A DNA stretch of 64,000 nucleotides from Ga0077527 sp964533495 (GCA_964533495.1 CAZHJU010000014.1:1-64000), one strand, 5' to 3'. Shown: positions 7,893-17,602, numbered from the stretch's first letter. Notes: generated from the letters alone by a model not told the origin. Numbers and translations: made by a program.

Positions 7893-9994
7893 GCCGGTGC
7901 GGCCGCCGTTCCCCGGCGCAGTTTCTGCATCACCACCACCAGCGCGACCAGCGAGGCGCCGATCAGGTCCGAAGTCGTGGTCGGATAGACCAGCGCAAGG
8001 CCGGCGACGATCAGCATCCAGCGTTCGACGACATTGGTCCTGCGCAGCAGCCAGCCCTGCAGTCCGCCGGCCAGCGCGAGTACGCCGATGACCGCGGTGA
8101 CCGAGACGACCGCGATGGACCCCCAGTCCGCCTGCGCCAGGTTCTTGAAGGAACCGCCGAGGAGCAGGCCCGCGCCGGACGGATCGAGCACGAACATGAA
8201 CGGCACCAGGAAGGCCGGCGCGCAGTATTTCCAGGACAGCAGCGTCGTGCGGTACGGCCCGCCACCGGTGATCGCCGCCGCGGCGAATGGCGACAGCGCG
8301 GTGGGCGGCGACACTTCCGACAGCACCGCATAGTAGAAAATGAACATGTGCGCGGCGAAGTCCGGCACGCCGAGCTTGATCATCGCCGGCGCCGCAACCA
8401 CCGCGCAGATGATGTACGAAGCCGTCACCGGCACCGCCAGGCCGACGATCCACACGATCAATGCCGTGTAGAAGGCGGTCAGCAGCAGTTTCATGTCATG
8501 CAGCAGCTCCGGCGTATTCGCCGCGCCGAACACGGTCAACAGGGTCACCAGCCCCTGCGCGCCGGAATCGGCGTAATCCAGCACGATCGCGCTGAACTTC
8601 AGGCCGAGGCCGGTCAGCGTCACCACGCCGACGATGATGCCGGCGGATGCGCAGGTCATCGCGACGTTGAGCACGCCCACCGAACCCGCCTCCAGCGCCT
8701 TCACGAAGCCCGATTCCCAGAACCCCCTGATCCAGGCCATGCGGCCGCGGAACCAGTCATAGGGAATCAGGGCCGAATCGCTGCGGAAGAACGAAAACAG
8801 CGCGGTGACGACCGTGGCGTAGAACACCGACAGCACCGGCGAATAGCCCATCAGCAGGAACACGACGATCGACACCAGCGAAACGAAGTGGTACCAGTAT
8901 TTTTTCGCCAGTTCGAGCGGGCGGTGATGCTTCTCGAGGGCCACCGCGCGCATGTTGAACTTGCGCGCGTCGATTTCGACCATGATGAAAATCCCGAGAT
9001 AGAACAGCAGGGTCGGGATCGTCGCCATCAGGATCACGTCGAGGTACGAAATCTTCAGGAACTCCGCGATCAGGAATGCCGCGGCGCCGAGGACCGGCGG
9101 CGAGATGATCGCGCCCAGCCCGCCGGCCGCCAGCAATCCGCCGGCCGCCTCCTTGCCGTAACCTGCCTTGGCCAGCAACGGATAGGCCACCGCGCCGATG
9201 GTCACCGTGGTGGCGACGCCGGAACCCGAGGGACCGCCGAGCAGGAACGAGGACATCACCACCGCGCGTCCCGCGCTGGAGGGCTTGCCGCCCATCGCCG
9301 CGAACGAGAAATCGAGGAAAAACTTGCCGGCGCCCGAAAACTGCAGGAAGGCGCCGAAAATGGTGAACAGGATGATCAGCGTCGAGGACACGTCGACCGC
9401 GACGCCGAATATGCCCTCCAGCGTCATGTACAGCGCGCCGGTAAGCCGCGCGATGTCATAGCCCTTGTGCGTCCAGGGCTGGGGCAGATAGGGGCCGAAC
9501 AGCGCGTAGGCCAGGAACAGCAGCACGATGAACGGCAGTATCCAGGTCGAGCTGCGGCGGTTGGCCTCGAGAATCAGCACGATCAGCGCCACGCCCAAGA
9601 TCTGGTCCATCAGCAGCGGCGTCACCGCGCGATCGCCGAACTCGTCGCCCCAGTACAGCATGTAGGCCACCACGGCGATCGAGGCGATCGCAAAAATGAC
9701 ATCCCACCACATCAGCCGGTGGCGGAAACGTCTGGCGATCGGGAACAGCAGGAACGTCAGCGCCAGCGCGAAAGCGACGTGGACCGGACGCAGTATGTAG
9801 GCCGGCACGATCTCCACAGCAGCATAGAGATGGAACAGCGACATGATCACGGCCGCCGCGGTGAGCATCACCGCCAGCGCGCCGCGATAGCGGTTGTGCG
9901 CCCCCTCTTCCTCTTCGATCAGTTCCTCGACGCGTTTGAGCGCCTCTTCACTGATCCCGCCGGCATCCGCCGCCCCGGTGCTGTGATCGGCCAT
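7889..9994 (-). CDS. TRAP transporter fused permease, TAXI type (4TM/12TM)
   Basis: Inner-membrane component of a tripartite ATP-independent periplasmic transporter, with the small (DctQ-like) and large (DctM-like) subunits fused in one chain of 701 residues. The cytoplasmic N-terminus is acidic (RVEELIEEEEG). The DctM part shows SAGRAVVMSSFLLGGPSGSG and GGLGAIISPPVLGAAAFL. The start is the ATG at 9994, with a strong GGAGGGGG site, rather than an in-frame ATG further upstream. The gene for the periplasmic binding protein lies upstream (10130-11095), so this is a complete TAXI-TRAP system. Substrate unknown. Confidence 0.92.
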   Translation of the reverse strand: MADHSTGAADAGGISEEALKRVEELIEEEEGAHNRYRGALAVMLTAAAVIMSLFHLYAAVEIVPAYILRPVHVAFALALTFLLFPIARRFRHRLMWWDVIFAIASIAVVAYMLYWGDEFGDRAVTPLLMDQILGVALIVLILEANRRSSTWILPFIVLLFLAYALFGPYLPQPWTHKGYDIARLTGALYMTLEGIFGVAVDVSSTLIILFTIFGAFLQFSGAGKFFLDFSFAAMGGKPSSAGRAVVMSSFLLGGPSGSGVATTVTIGAVAYPLLAKAGYGKEAAGGLLAAGGLGAIISPPVLGAAAFLIAEFLKISYLDVILMATIPTLLFYLGIFIMVEIDARKFNMRAVALEKHHRPLELAKKYWYHFVSLVSIVVFLLMGYSPVLSVFYATVVTALFSFFRSDSALIPYDWFRGRMAWIRGFWESGFVKALEAGSVGVLNVAMTCASAGIIVGVVTLTGLGLKFSAIVLDYADSGAQGLVTLLTVFGAANTPELLHDMKLLLTAFYTALIVWIVGLAVPVTASYIICAVVAAPAMIKLGVPDFAAHMFIFYYAVLSEVSPPTALSPFAAAAITGGGPYRTTLLSWKYCAPAFLVPFMFVLDPSGAGLLLGGSFKNLAQADWGSIAVVSVTAVIGVLALAGGLQGWLLRRTNVVERWMLIVAGLALVYPTTTSDLIGASLVALVVVMQKLRRGTAAAPA

Positions 9995-10070
9995 CGTGAA
10001 GCCCCCTCCGGTGTTTTTTGTGCCGAAATCATAACATGTGAACTCCGGCTCGCCGCCCGCCGCAGGCCGC

Positions 10071-10105
10071 AAAAAACAAAACCCCGCCGGCAAGCGGCGG
10101 GGTTT
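10071..10105 (-). terminator. Rho-independent terminator after the TAXI gene
   Basis: On the minus strand CCCCGCCG, a short loop and CGGCGGGG form a stem followed by TTTTGTTTTTTG. It lies directly downstream of the TAXI binding-protein gene and ahead of the permease gene. Some read-through, or a separate promoter, would be needed for the permease. Confidence 0.8.
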
Positions 10106-10129
10106 CGGGGTGATCCGGCTTCCCTGCCC

Positions 10130-11095
10130 TTACTGCAGCTTGACGCCTTTTTCCTTGAAGTATTTCAGCGCGCCGGGATGGAAAGGCACGGGGGTCGCGG
10201 CGGTCTTCTGGTTTTCGAACTTGAGGTTGGCCGCCTCCTTGTGCACGGCGACGAGTTCGGGCTGCTTCTCGAACAGCGTCTTGACGATGTTGTAGGCGGT
10301 TTCGTCGCTCATGTTGGCATGCGTCACCAGGATGTTCATCACCGTCGCCTGCTTGTTGTCGGCGGCCATACCGCTGTAAGTGGCGCGCGGAATGACGTCC
10401 TCGACATACAGGTTGCCGTACTTCTTGTTCATCGGGCCCACGGTTTCCGCATGGTCGATCATCTTGATCTTCACGCCGGGAGTCGCCGCCAGATCGGTCA
10501 CCGCCGCGGTCGGCAGGCCGCCGACCCAGAAGAAGGCATCGATCTTCTTGTCCTTCAGCGCATTCACCGATTCGGCGACGCCGAGGCGCTCGCGCCGCAT
10601 GTCCTTGTCGCGGTCGAGGCCGGCCGCCTGGATCACGCGGAAGGCCATCACCTCCGTCGCGCTGCCCGGCGAGCCGGTGGACACGCGCTTGCCCTTGAGA
10701 TCCTTCATCGCATTGACGCCGGTGCCCTCGATGCTGACCACGTGCATGCGGTTCGGATAGAGGATCGCCAGCGTGCGCAGCTCGACCTTCTTGTCCTTGA
10801 ACTTGTCGACGCCCTTGTAGGCATCCAGCGCCGCGTCGGTCATCGACAGCCCGATATAGGGCTTGCCGGTGCCGATCAGTTGCAGGTTGGCCACCGAACC
10901 GCCGGTGACTTCGGCGGTCGCCGCCATGCCGGGCACGTATTTCGACAGCACATTGGCCATGCCGCCGCCGAGCGGGTAATACACGCCGCCGGTGCCGCCG
11001 GTGCCGATCGAGAGATTCACCTTCTCCTGGGCCGCTGCCGGCATGGCGACGAGCGCGCACGCGGCGAGCGTCAGGGCTTTCAGCAATTGACGCAT
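10130..11095 (-). CDS. TAXI family TRAP transporter solute-binding protein
   Basis: Periplasmic binding protein of the TRAP transporter at 7.9-10 kb. 321 residues with a signal peptide ending AMPAAAQ. The mature start KVNLSIGTGGTGGVYYPLGG and the TGGSVANLQLIGTGKPYIGLS segment are characteristic of TAXI (TRAP-associated extracytoplasmic immunogenic) proteins. Ligands of this family include glutamate, but the substrate here cannot be read from sequence. A GGAGGA ribosome site precedes the ATG, and a strong terminator follows the gene. Confidence 0.93.
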   Translation of the reverse strand: MRQLLKALTLAACALVAMPAAAQEKVNLSIGTGGTGGVYYPLGGGMANVLSKYVPGMAATAEVTGGSVANLQLIGTGKPYIGLSMTDAALDAYKGVDKFKDKKVELRTLAILYPNRMHVVSIEGTGVNAMKDLKGKRVSTGSPGSATEVMAFRVIQAAGLDRDKDMRRERLGVAESVNALKDKKIDAFFWVGGLPTAAVTDLAATPGVKIKMIDHAETVGPMNKKYGNLYVEDVIPRATYSGMAADNKQATVMNILVTHANMSDETAYNIVKTLFEKQPELVAVHKEAANLKFENQKTAATPVPFHPGALKYFKEKGVKLQ

Positions 11096-11188
11096 GATGT
11101 CCTCCTAAGGGTTGTTATCAAGACTGTGGGCTGAAGAGTGTAGGAACATTCACCGGGGTTGGTCAACCGGGGTCCGCCCCCGGTCCCC

Positions 11189-11608
11189 TTACTTCGCGAA
11201 CAGCTGCGACATGTCCCGGAAAGCCTTGAATTCCAGCGCATTGCCGCAGGGGTCGAGGAAAAACATCGTCGCCTGCTCGCCCACCTGCCCCTTGAACCGG
11301 ATATGCGGCTCGATGACGAATTTCGTGCCCGCCCGGGCCAGCCTGTCGGCCAGGGCCTGCCATTCCGTCATGGGCAGGACCGCCCCGAAATGACGCACCG
11401 GCACATTGTCGCCGTCGACGGCGCTGGTGCTGCGGTGCCCGACTTCGCCGGGTGCGAGATGGGCGACAATCTGGTGCCCGTAAAAATCGAAATCGACCCA
11501 GTCCCCGGACGACCGTCCCTCCGGGCAGCCGAGCAGGCCGCCGTAGAACGCGCGGGCCTTGGCAAGATCATCGACGGGGAAGGCAAGATGGAAAGGCGGC
11601 TGGTGCAT
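11189..11608 (-). CDS. VOC (glyoxalase/bleomycin resistance) family protein
   Basis: 139 residues from the ATG at 11608 (MHQPPFHLAFPVDDLAKARA), a standard start for the vicinal oxygen chelate fold. Two beta-alpha-beta-beta-beta modules are seen. Metal-site candidates are His in FHLAFPV, His in VRHFGAVL and Glu in NALEFKAF. FLDPCGNALEFKAF is the typical C-terminal motif of dioxygenase-like members. The function cannot be assigned more closely. Divergent from the aldo/keto reductase. Confidence 0.85.
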   Translation of the reverse strand: MHQPPFHLAFPVDDLAKARAFYGGLLGCPEGRSSGDWVDFDFYGHQIVAHLAPGEVGHRSTSAVDGDNVPVRHFGAVLPMTEWQALADRLARAGTKFVIEPHIRFKGQVGEQATMFFLDPCGNALEFKAFRDMSQLFAK

Positions 11609-11679
11609 GATCGGAAAATCCGTAAACGTGAAAGCGCGTATTCTACGTTCTTCCCGAAAAAAACAGTCCTCCCGAACAC

Positions 11680-12516
11680 ATGGCTCCGAACCACTGCCCG
11701 ACACTCGCCGCCCACGGCTGCAGCATGCCGCAGATGGGCTTTGGCACTTCGCAGCTCGGCGACTGCGGCGACCTTGTCGCCACCGCCCTCCGGCTGGGCT
11801 ACCGCCACATCGACACCGCCTGGAAATACGGCTCGGAAAAAGGCGTGGGCGCCGGCATCCGCGCCTCCGGCGTGCCGCGCAGCGAAATCTTCCTCGTCAC
11901 CAAGGTCTCCCATGAATACCTGCGGGCCGCCGACTTCGCGCGTTCCGTCGACGACAGCCTGAAAAACCTGCAGGTCGACCATGTCGATCTGCTGCACGTG
12001 CACTGGCCCAGCACCGACGGCGTGCCACTGGCGGAAACCATGACCGCGCTGGCCCGCGCGAAACGCGAAGGACTGACCCGCCACATCGGCGTCGCCAACT
12101 TCAACATCGCGCTGCTGGAGGAAGCCCGCAGAGCCTGCCCGGAACCGCTGGCCGTCCTGCAGGCCGAGTACCACCCCTATCTCGACCAGCGCAGGATCCT
12201 CGACTACTGCCTGCAACACGGCATGATCTTCACCGCCTACTGCCCGCTGGCCCGCGGCCGACTGTTCGGGGATCCCGTCCTGGTGGACATTGCAAAGGAG
12301 AAAAGCAGAACCATCGCCCAGGTCGTGTTGCGCTGGCTCGTCCAACAGGGCAACATTGCACCCATCCCGCGCTCTTCGAATCCGGAACGCATCGCGCAAA
12401 ACCTCGACGTGTTCGATTTCACGCTCACCGCCGACGAGATGAAACGCATCCATGCGCTGGCACGGCCCGACGGCCGCATTGCCAATCCGGCGGGCCGTGC
12501 GCCGGCGTGGGATTGA
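11680..12516 (+). CDS. Aldo/keto reductase (DkgB-like)
   Basis: NAD(P)H-dependent carbonyl reductase, 278 residues, TIM barrel. The catalytic tetrad is visible: Asp and Tyr in YRHIDTAWKYGSE, Lys in VTKVSHEY, and His in LLHVHWPS. The cofactor loop is PIPRSSNPERIAQN. The closest described class is 2,5-diketo-gluconate/methylglyoxal reductases. An internal ATG (MPQMGFGTSQL, residue 15) is an alternative start. It precedes a Bug gene by 50 bp and may be cotranscribed with it. Confidence 0.88.
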   Translation: MAPNHCPTLAAHGCSMPQMGFGTSQLGDCGDLVATALRLGYRHIDTAWKYGSEKGVGAGIRASGVPRSEIFLVTKVSHEYLRAADFARSVDDSLKNLQVDHVDLLHVHWPSTDGVPLAETMTALARAKREGLTRHIGVANFNIALLEEARRACPEPLAVLQAEYHPYLDQRRILDYCLQHGMIFTAYCPLARGRLFGDPVLVDIAKEKSRTIAQVVLRWLVQQGNIAPIPRSSNPERIAQNLDVFDFTLTADEMKRIHALARPDGRIANPAGRAPAWD

Positions 12517-12566
12517 ACCCGGCAGCACCGCAGCACACTCAAGCAGTCAAAATACGGAGGAAGTTC

Positions 12567-13550
12567 ATGAAAATCAGCACGTTCGCAAGCTCGGCCGCGA
12601 TTGCCGTCCTGTCGCTGGCCGCCGCGCAGGGCGCTCATGCGCAAGGCGCGTTTCCGTCAAAAAGCATGGTGATGATCGTCCCCTACACCCCGGGCGGCTC
12701 CGCCGACGCCATGAGCCGGGCCATCGCCACCAGGCTCGGCACGGCTCTGGGACGCAACATCGTCGTCGACAACCGCCCCGGCGCCAGCGGCATGATCGGC
12801 ACCGAGATGGTCACCAAGGCCGAACCCGACGGCCACACGCTGCTCGGCCACACGTCGTCGTACCCGGCCACGGCCGCGGTGCGCGCCAAGCTGCCCTTCG
12901 ATCCCGCCAAGGCCATCATCCCCATCGGCATGACGGCCCGCGCGCCGATGCTGTTCGCCATCCACCCGTCGATTCCCGCGAAAAGCGCCAGGGAACTGAT
13001 CGCGCTGGTGAAAAAGGATCCGAAAAAATACTTCCTGAACTACGGCTCCTCCGGCGCCGGCGGCAACAACCATTTCGCCGGCTCGCTGTTCGCCGCCGCG
13101 GCGGGCATCAAGATGCAGCACGTGCCGTACAAGGGCATCTCGATGGCCGTCACCGCCATCGCTTCCGGCGAAGTCGAAGTCGTGATTGCCAGTTCCTCGG
13201 CCCTGCTGCCGCAGCGGGATTCGGGCCGCATCCGCATCCTCGGCGTGACCAGCGCGGAAAAATCACCGCTGTTCCCGGACCTGCCGACCATCGCTTCGCA
13301 GGGCGCGCCGGGTTACGAATACGAACTGTGGTGGGGCACCTTCGCGCCGGCCGGCATGGCGCCCGACCGGCTCAAGTTCCTGTACTCGGAAATCCAGAAG
13401 ATCGTCGTCGGCGCCGACATGAAAAAATTCCTCGATCTCCAGGGCGCCGGCGTCTGGCAACTGCCGATGGCGCAGCTGCCGGAGCTGCTGCCGAAGGAAA
13501 TCGCGCGCTACAGGAAAGCCGCGCAACTCGCGGGCATCGAGCCGCAATAA
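12567..13550 (+). CDS. Bug/TctC family tripartite tricarboxylate transporter substrate-binding protein
   Basis: 327-residue periplasmic binding protein with a signal peptide ending AQGAHAQG. The family pattern follows: FPSKSMVMIVPYTPGGSAD, RNIVVDNRPGASGMIGTE, LNYGSSGAGGNNHFAG, and MQHVPYKG. Bug proteins usually bind carboxylates or amides through water-mediated contacts. No tctA or tctB membrane genes are nearby, which is common. The start at 12567 has a GGAGG site. A terminator follows at 13577. Confidence 0.93.
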   Translation: MKISTFASSAAIAVLSLAAAQGAHAQGAFPSKSMVMIVPYTPGGSADAMSRAIATRLGTALGRNIVVDNRPGASGMIGTEMVTKAEPDGHTLLGHTSSYPATAAVRAKLPFDPAKAIIPIGMTARAPMLFAIHPSIPAKSARELIALVKKDPKKYFLNYGSSGAGGNNHFAGSLFAAAAGIKMQHVPYKGISMAVTAIASGEVEVVIASSSALLPQRDSGRIRILGVTSAEKSPLFPDLPTIASQGAPGYEYELWWGTFAPAGMAPDRLKFLYSEIQKIVVGADMKKFLDLQGAGVWQLPMAQLPELLPKEIARYRKAAQLAGIEPQ

Positions 13551-13576
13551 ACGGCGGATCAGGTCCCGCAGCATCC

Positions 13577-13604
13577 AGCGCCGGCCCGTGCCGGCGCTTT
13601 TTTT
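13577..13604 (+). terminator. Rho-independent terminator after the Bug gene
   Basis: Stem AGCGCCGGC (13577-13585) with GCCGGCGCT (13590-13598) around a CCGT loop, followed by a T tract. It sits between the Bug gene and the convergent pirin gene. Confidence 0.85.
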
Positions 13605-13620
13605 GCGCTCATTTTTTCAC

Positions 13621-14478
13621 TCAGCCCGTCAGGCGCCCTGCCTGGTAATCGCGGATCGCCTGCTCGATTTCCTCGCGTGTGTTCATCACGAAAGGCCCGT
13701 ACTGCGCGACCGGTTCGCGCAGCGGCTTTGCCGCCAGCAGGATGAAACGGGCGCCCTCGCCCCCCGCCGTGACACGAACAGAATCCCCCGCCGAGAGGAT
13801 GCCCGCCGCGCGCCGCGGCAACGCGCGGGCGCCGGCCGCCCCGTCGACCAGGACGTCGCCCTCGCAGGCATACAAAAAAGCGTTGTGGCCCGGCGGCAGC
13901 GGCTGTTCGAACGTCCCGCCGGCCGGCAGCCCGACATCGAAATACAGCGGCTCGGTGCTGAGCCCCTGCATCGGCCCCGGTATTTCGCGCCCGTCGAGCC
14001 GCAGCGTGCCCGCGATCACCTTCACGCCGCCGCCGGGCAATGTCGCTGCGGGGATCGACGCCGCCGGAATGTCGCGGTAACCTGCTGGCTTCATCTTCTC
14101 CGCCGCGGGCAGGTTGATCCACAACTGGAAGCCGCGCATCCGCCCCTCCAGTTGCTGCGGCATCTCGGAGTGGATGATGCCGCGGCCCGCGGTCATCCAC
14201 TGCACGTCGCCGCTTTTCAGGTCGCCGTGGTTGCCGAGATGGTCCTCGTGCAGCATGTGCCCGTCGAGCATGTAGGTCACGGTTTCGAAACCGCGGTGCG
14301 GGTGCGACGGAAAACCGGCGATGTAGTCCTGCGGGTCGTCGGTGCCGAACTCGTCGAGCATCAGGAAGGGATCGAGCCGCGTCTGCGGCGACTGCCCGAT
14401 GCTCCGACGCAGTTTCACGCCGGCGCCGTCGGAAGTCTCCAGGGCCGGAATCACCTGCTGCAGCGTGCGCAGTGTCAT
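13621..14478 (-). CDS. Pirin family protein
   Basis: 285 residues, bicupin fold. The N-terminal cupin carries the metal-binding pattern GFPSHPHRGFETVTYMLDG, LHEDHLGNHGDLKSGDVQWMTAGRGIIHSEMP. The C-terminal domain has lost the metal ligands, as usual. Bacterial pirins include quercetinase-like enzymes and regulatory proteins, so the role is uncertain. Single gene on the minus strand, convergent with the Bug gene. Confidence 0.9.
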   Translation of the reverse strand: MTLRTLQQVIPALETSDGAGVKLRRSIGQSPQTRLDPFLMLDEFGTDDPQDYIAGFPSHPHRGFETVTYMLDGHMLHEDHLGNHGDLKSGDVQWMTAGRGIIHSEMPQQLEGRMRGFQLWINLPAAEKMKPAGYRDIPAASIPAATLPGGGVKVIAGTLRLDGREIPGPMQGLSTEPLYFDVGLPAGGTFEQPLPPGHNAFLYACEGDVLVDGAAGARALPRRAAGILSAGDSVRVTAGGEGARFILLAAKPLREPVAQYGPFVMNTREEIEQAIRDYQAGRLTG

Positions 14479-14535
14479 GGCTTCGGGTCTCGGGATGGCG
14501 GAAATCGGAAGCCTAACCCGGCGGCGCCCGCCGTG

Positions 14536-15324
14536 TCACCGCCCCTTGAACACCGGTTTGCGTTTTTCCATGAACGCACGGCGGCCTTCGATGAAATCCT
14601 CGCTCGCGCCGCAGCGCTTCACGAGATCCTCGCACAGCGCGACGTCGCGCTCCGCGGGATCCTTCATCAGCTCGTCGACCACGCGCTTGGCGGTCAGGAT
14701 CGACAACGGCGCGTTGGCGGCGATGCCGCCAGCGATCTCGCGGACCGCGGCATCCAGCGACTGCGCCGGCAGCACCTGGTTGACGATGCCCAGGCGCAGC
14801 GCCTCCGCCGCGGTGTAGCGGCGCGCAGTGTAGATGAACTCCTTCGCCGCCGACGGACCGGCCAGTTCCACCAGCCGGCGCAGGCCTTCCATGCCGTAGC
14901 CGATGCCCAGCCGCGCCGCCGGGATGCCGAACTGCGCGTCGTCGGAACAGATGCGCAGGTCGCAGCTCAGCGCCAGCGACATGCCGCCGCCGATGCAATA
15001 GCCGCGGATCATCGCGATCGTCGGCTTGCCGGTCCCGCGCAGCAGCGCGCGCATGCCCGAGGAGGTTTTCGAATACTTCTCCTGCGCCTCCGCGTTGGCG
15101 CGCTCGTCCTCGAATTTCGAGATGTCGGCGCCGGAGACGAAGGATTTGCCGCCGGTGCCGGCGAGCACGATCACGCGCACGCCGTCGTCCTGCGCGAATT
15201 CGGCGACCACTTCGGCGGCCCGCTGCCACATGTCCAGCGACACCGCGTTGCGGCGCTCCGGATTGTTGAACACGAGGAAACCGACCGGACCTTCCCGGCT
15301 GGCCAGTATTTTGTCTGTCGTCAT
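14536..15324 (-). CDS. Enoyl-CoA hydratase/isomerase family protein
   Basis: 262-residue crotonase-fold protein acting on CoA thioesters. The oxyanion-hole segments are GKSFVSGADISKF and GYCIGGGMSLALSCDLRI, followed by FGIPAARLGIGYG. The ATG at 15324 has an AGGATG site; an upstream in-frame ATG would add an unlikely 22-residue leader. The substrate cannot be told. The 2-hydroxyacid dehydrogenase gene lies 99 bp upstream on the same strand. Confidence 0.9.
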   Translation of the reverse strand: MTTDKILASREGPVGFLVFNNPERRNAVSLDMWQRAAEVVAEFAQDDGVRVIVLAGTGGKSFVSGADISKFEDERANAEAQEKYSKTSSGMRALLRGTGKPTIAMIRGYCIGGGMSLALSCDLRICSDDAQFGIPAARLGIGYGMEGLRRLVELAGPSAAKEFIYTARRYTAAEALRLGIVNQVLPAQSLDAAVREIAGGIAANAPLSILTAKRVVDELMKDPAERDVALCEDLVKRCGASEDFIEGRRAFMEKRKPVFKGR

Positions 15325-15423
15325 GGATTCATCCTGGAGTGAAGGCGCGTGCAGCCCGCGGCCGCACCGGAACAGGCGGCAGTTGAACACAGCCGGCGGG
15401 AAGTCCGCCAGCGGCCGACCACA

Positions 15424-16410
15424 CTATGCGCCGGAGCACGCGGCAACTTCCGGATTCAGCAGGTTGCGCCGGTCGTACGCCTCGCCGCGCAGCCAGCCGA
15501 TGATGTTGTTCGCGGCAATCGTGCCCATGCGCACCATCGCCTGCGTGGTCGCCGCGGCGATGTGCGGCGTGACGATCACGTTGGGCAGCGCAAACAGCGG
15601 ATTCGCCGGATCCGGTGGCTCCACTGCGAAGGTATCGAGGCCGGCCGCCGCCAGCCGGCCACTGGCCAGCGCCGCCACCAGCGCCGTCTCGTCGACCACC
15701 GGGCCGCGCGCGGTGTTGATCAGGATTGCGCCCGGTTTCATCCGCGCGAACTGCGCAGCGCCGATCAGGCCCCGCGTTTTTTCGGTCAGCGGGCAGTGCA
15801 GGCTGACGATGTCGGCACGCTCCAGCAGCCGGTCGAACGCCGCTTCCCGCGCCATGCCCTCCGGCAACACGGCCTCCGAACGGGTGTGCACCAGCACCTG
15901 CGCGCCGCAGGCCTGCGCCAGCCGCGCCGTGCGCTCGCCGATCTGGCCGAAGCCGACGATGCCGACCGTGCGTTCGCGGAAATCCCGCGTTAAATGATTG
16001 AGGTCGCGCCAGCGGCCCTGCCGCGTCGCGCGGTCGAAACCCGGCAGCTCGCGGCACAGCGCCAGCATCATCATCAGCGCGTGCTCGGCCACCGCGTCCG
16101 CGTTCGCGCCGCCCGCGACCATCACCGCCACGCCGCGACGCGTCGCCGCGGCGACGTCCACCGAATCCACGCCGGCGCCGTGCTTGGCCACGATCTTCAG
16201 CCCGCGCGCCGCCTCGAACACCCGCGCCGTCAGCGGCGGCGAACCGCGCAGCAGCACCGCGGCGACCCTGCCCGTCGACAGCGCCCGCAGCAGCGCATCC
16301 TCGTCGATGGTTCCCGGCATGAACTCGATCTCCGCGCCGCCTTCGCGCAGCAGGCCCTGCGCGAGGTCGGACACGGTGGCGGCGGTGACGAGGACGACCG
16401 GTTTGCTCAC
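15424..16410 (-). CDS. D-isomer-specific 2-hydroxyacid dehydrogenase
   Basis: 328 residues. The Rossmann fold carries GFGQIGERTARLAQACG. Catalytic residues appear as Arg in INTARGPVVDE, Glu in DTFAVEPPD and His in VIVTPHIAAAT. It is close in form to phosphoglycerate dehydrogenase-like and hydroxypyruvate/glyoxylate reductases. Start is GTG with a purine-rich GGAAAAAG site. Divergent from the Bug gene at 16.6 kb. Confidence 0.9.
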   Translation of the reverse strand: MSKPVVLVTAATVSDLAQGLLREGGAEIEFMPGTIDEDALLRALSTGRVAAVLLRGSPPLTARVFEAARGLKIVAKHGAGVDSVDVAAATRRGVAVMVAGGANADAVAEHALMMMLALCRELPGFDRATRQGRWRDLNHLTRDFRERTVGIVGFGQIGERTARLAQACGAQVLVHTRSEAVLPEGMAREAAFDRLLERADIVSLHCPLTEKTRGLIGAAQFARMKPGAILINTARGPVVDETALVAALASGRLAAAGLDTFAVEPPDPANPLFALPNVIVTPHIAAATTQAMVRMGTIAANNIIGWLRGEAYDRRNLLNPEVAACSGA

Positions 16411-16596
16411 GTCTTTTTCCTTTTCGGGGAAGCGGTTTCACGAATGAAGCGCGCAGATTACCCGATTGTCGCCGCCGCGCAGAAACTTGTTCACATCGGA
16501 GCCGCGGTTGCCACTAGAATGTGGACGTCGGTGACGCGCACCCACTACACAAACCGCGCGCCCGGCATCCATGTCACCACACATTGGAGGAGAACA

Positions 16597-17559
16597 ATGA
16601 AACGCTGCGCATCCCTTGTACTCGGCGCCCTTGCGCTCGCGCTGGCCGGCCAGGTCGTCGCCCAGCAGTACCCCAGTCGCCCGATCCGGCTGATCATCCC
16701 CTTCCCGGCCGGCGGCAACGTCGACGTGTTCTCGCGCGTGCTGTTCCGGCAGGTCGAAGCGGAACTCGGCACGCACTTCGTCATCGACAACCGGGGCGGC
16801 GCCAACGCCATCGTCGGCTCCGACATGGTCAGGAACGCCACGCCCGACGGTTACACCGTCATGAACACCTCCTTCGGCTTCGCGGTGAACCCGGCGATCC
16901 TGAAGAAAATGCCCTTCGACGTGATCCGCGACTTCACGCCGGTCACCAACGTCGCCACCGGGCTCGGCTACCTCGTCGTGGTCAATCCCAAGCTGCCGGT
17001 CAAAAACACCGCCGAACTGATCGATGCCGCGAAGAAGCAGCAACTGCGCTACAGCACGGCCGGCATCGGCAACGGCCAGCACCTGGCCGGCGCGCTGCTG
17101 GCGAGCATGGCCAAGGTCGACATGCTGCACGTCCCGTACAAGGGCGGCGGCCCCGCCGCCGCAGCCGCGATCAGCGGCGAAGTGCAGGTGCATTTCCCGG
17201 CCGGTTCGGTCGGCGTGCCCCACCACAAGGCCGGACGCCTGCGCGCCATCGCCTTCACCGGCGCCAAGCGCCTGGAGTCCCTGCCGGACATCCCGACCGT
17301 CGGCGAAACCGTCAAGGGCTACGTCTCGGACGCCGGCTGGCACGGCGTGTTCGGACCGGCGAAAATGCCGATGCCGATCGCGCGCAAGCTGCAGCAGGCC
17401 ATCCACAAATCGCTGCAGGAGCCGAAGATCAGGGCGCACTTCGTCGACAACGGCTACCAGCCCAACGGCGACCCGCCGGACGTCTGGGCGAAGCAGTTCC
17501 GCGAAGACGTCAAGAAGTTCGCGGCCATCGCCAAGGCCGCCGGCATCGAGCCGCAGTAA
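16597..17559 (+). CDS. Bug/TctC family substrate-binding protein
   Basis: 320 residues with signal peptide MKRCASLVLGALALALAGQVVAQ. The start is set by a GGAGGAGA ribosome site before the ATG at 16597; the open frame extends much further upstream without a plausible start. Family motifs are YPSRPIRLIIPFPAGGNVD, FVIDNRGGANAIVGSD, LHVPYKGGGPAAAAAI. Transport membrane genes are absent nearby. A hairpin follows at 17573. Confidence 0.93.
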   Translation: MKRCASLVLGALALALAGQVVAQQYPSRPIRLIIPFPAGGNVDVFSRVLFRQVEAELGTHFVIDNRGGANAIVGSDMVRNATPDGYTVMNTSFGFAVNPAILKKMPFDVIRDFTPVTNVATGLGYLVVVNPKLPVKNTAELIDAAKKQQLRYSTAGIGNGQHLAGALLASMAKVDMLHVPYKGGGPAAAAAISGEVQVHFPAGSVGVPHHKAGRLRAIAFTGAKRLESLPDIPTVGETVKGYVSDAGWHGVFGPAKMPMPIARKLQQAIHKSLQEPKIRAHFVDNGYQPNGDPPDVWAKQFREDVKKFAAIAKAAGIEPQ

Positions 17560-17572
17560 GCCCAAACATCAC

Positions 17573-17602
17573 GCCGGCAGTCCTGCATCCGCAACTGCCG
17601 GC
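17573..17602 (+). terminator. Hairpin after the Bug gene, weak terminator candidate
   Basis: GCCGGCAGT (17573-17581) and ACTGCCGGC (17594-17602) form a perfect 9-bp stem shortly after the stop codon. There is no T tract, so it may only stabilise the transcript end. Confidence 0.4.

Noticed and set aside
7850..11134. Plus-strand open frame of 1094 codons
   Set aside because: It runs antisense through ogt, the TRAP permease and the TAXI gene. Its His/Arg/Gln-rich product is a GC-driven artefact.
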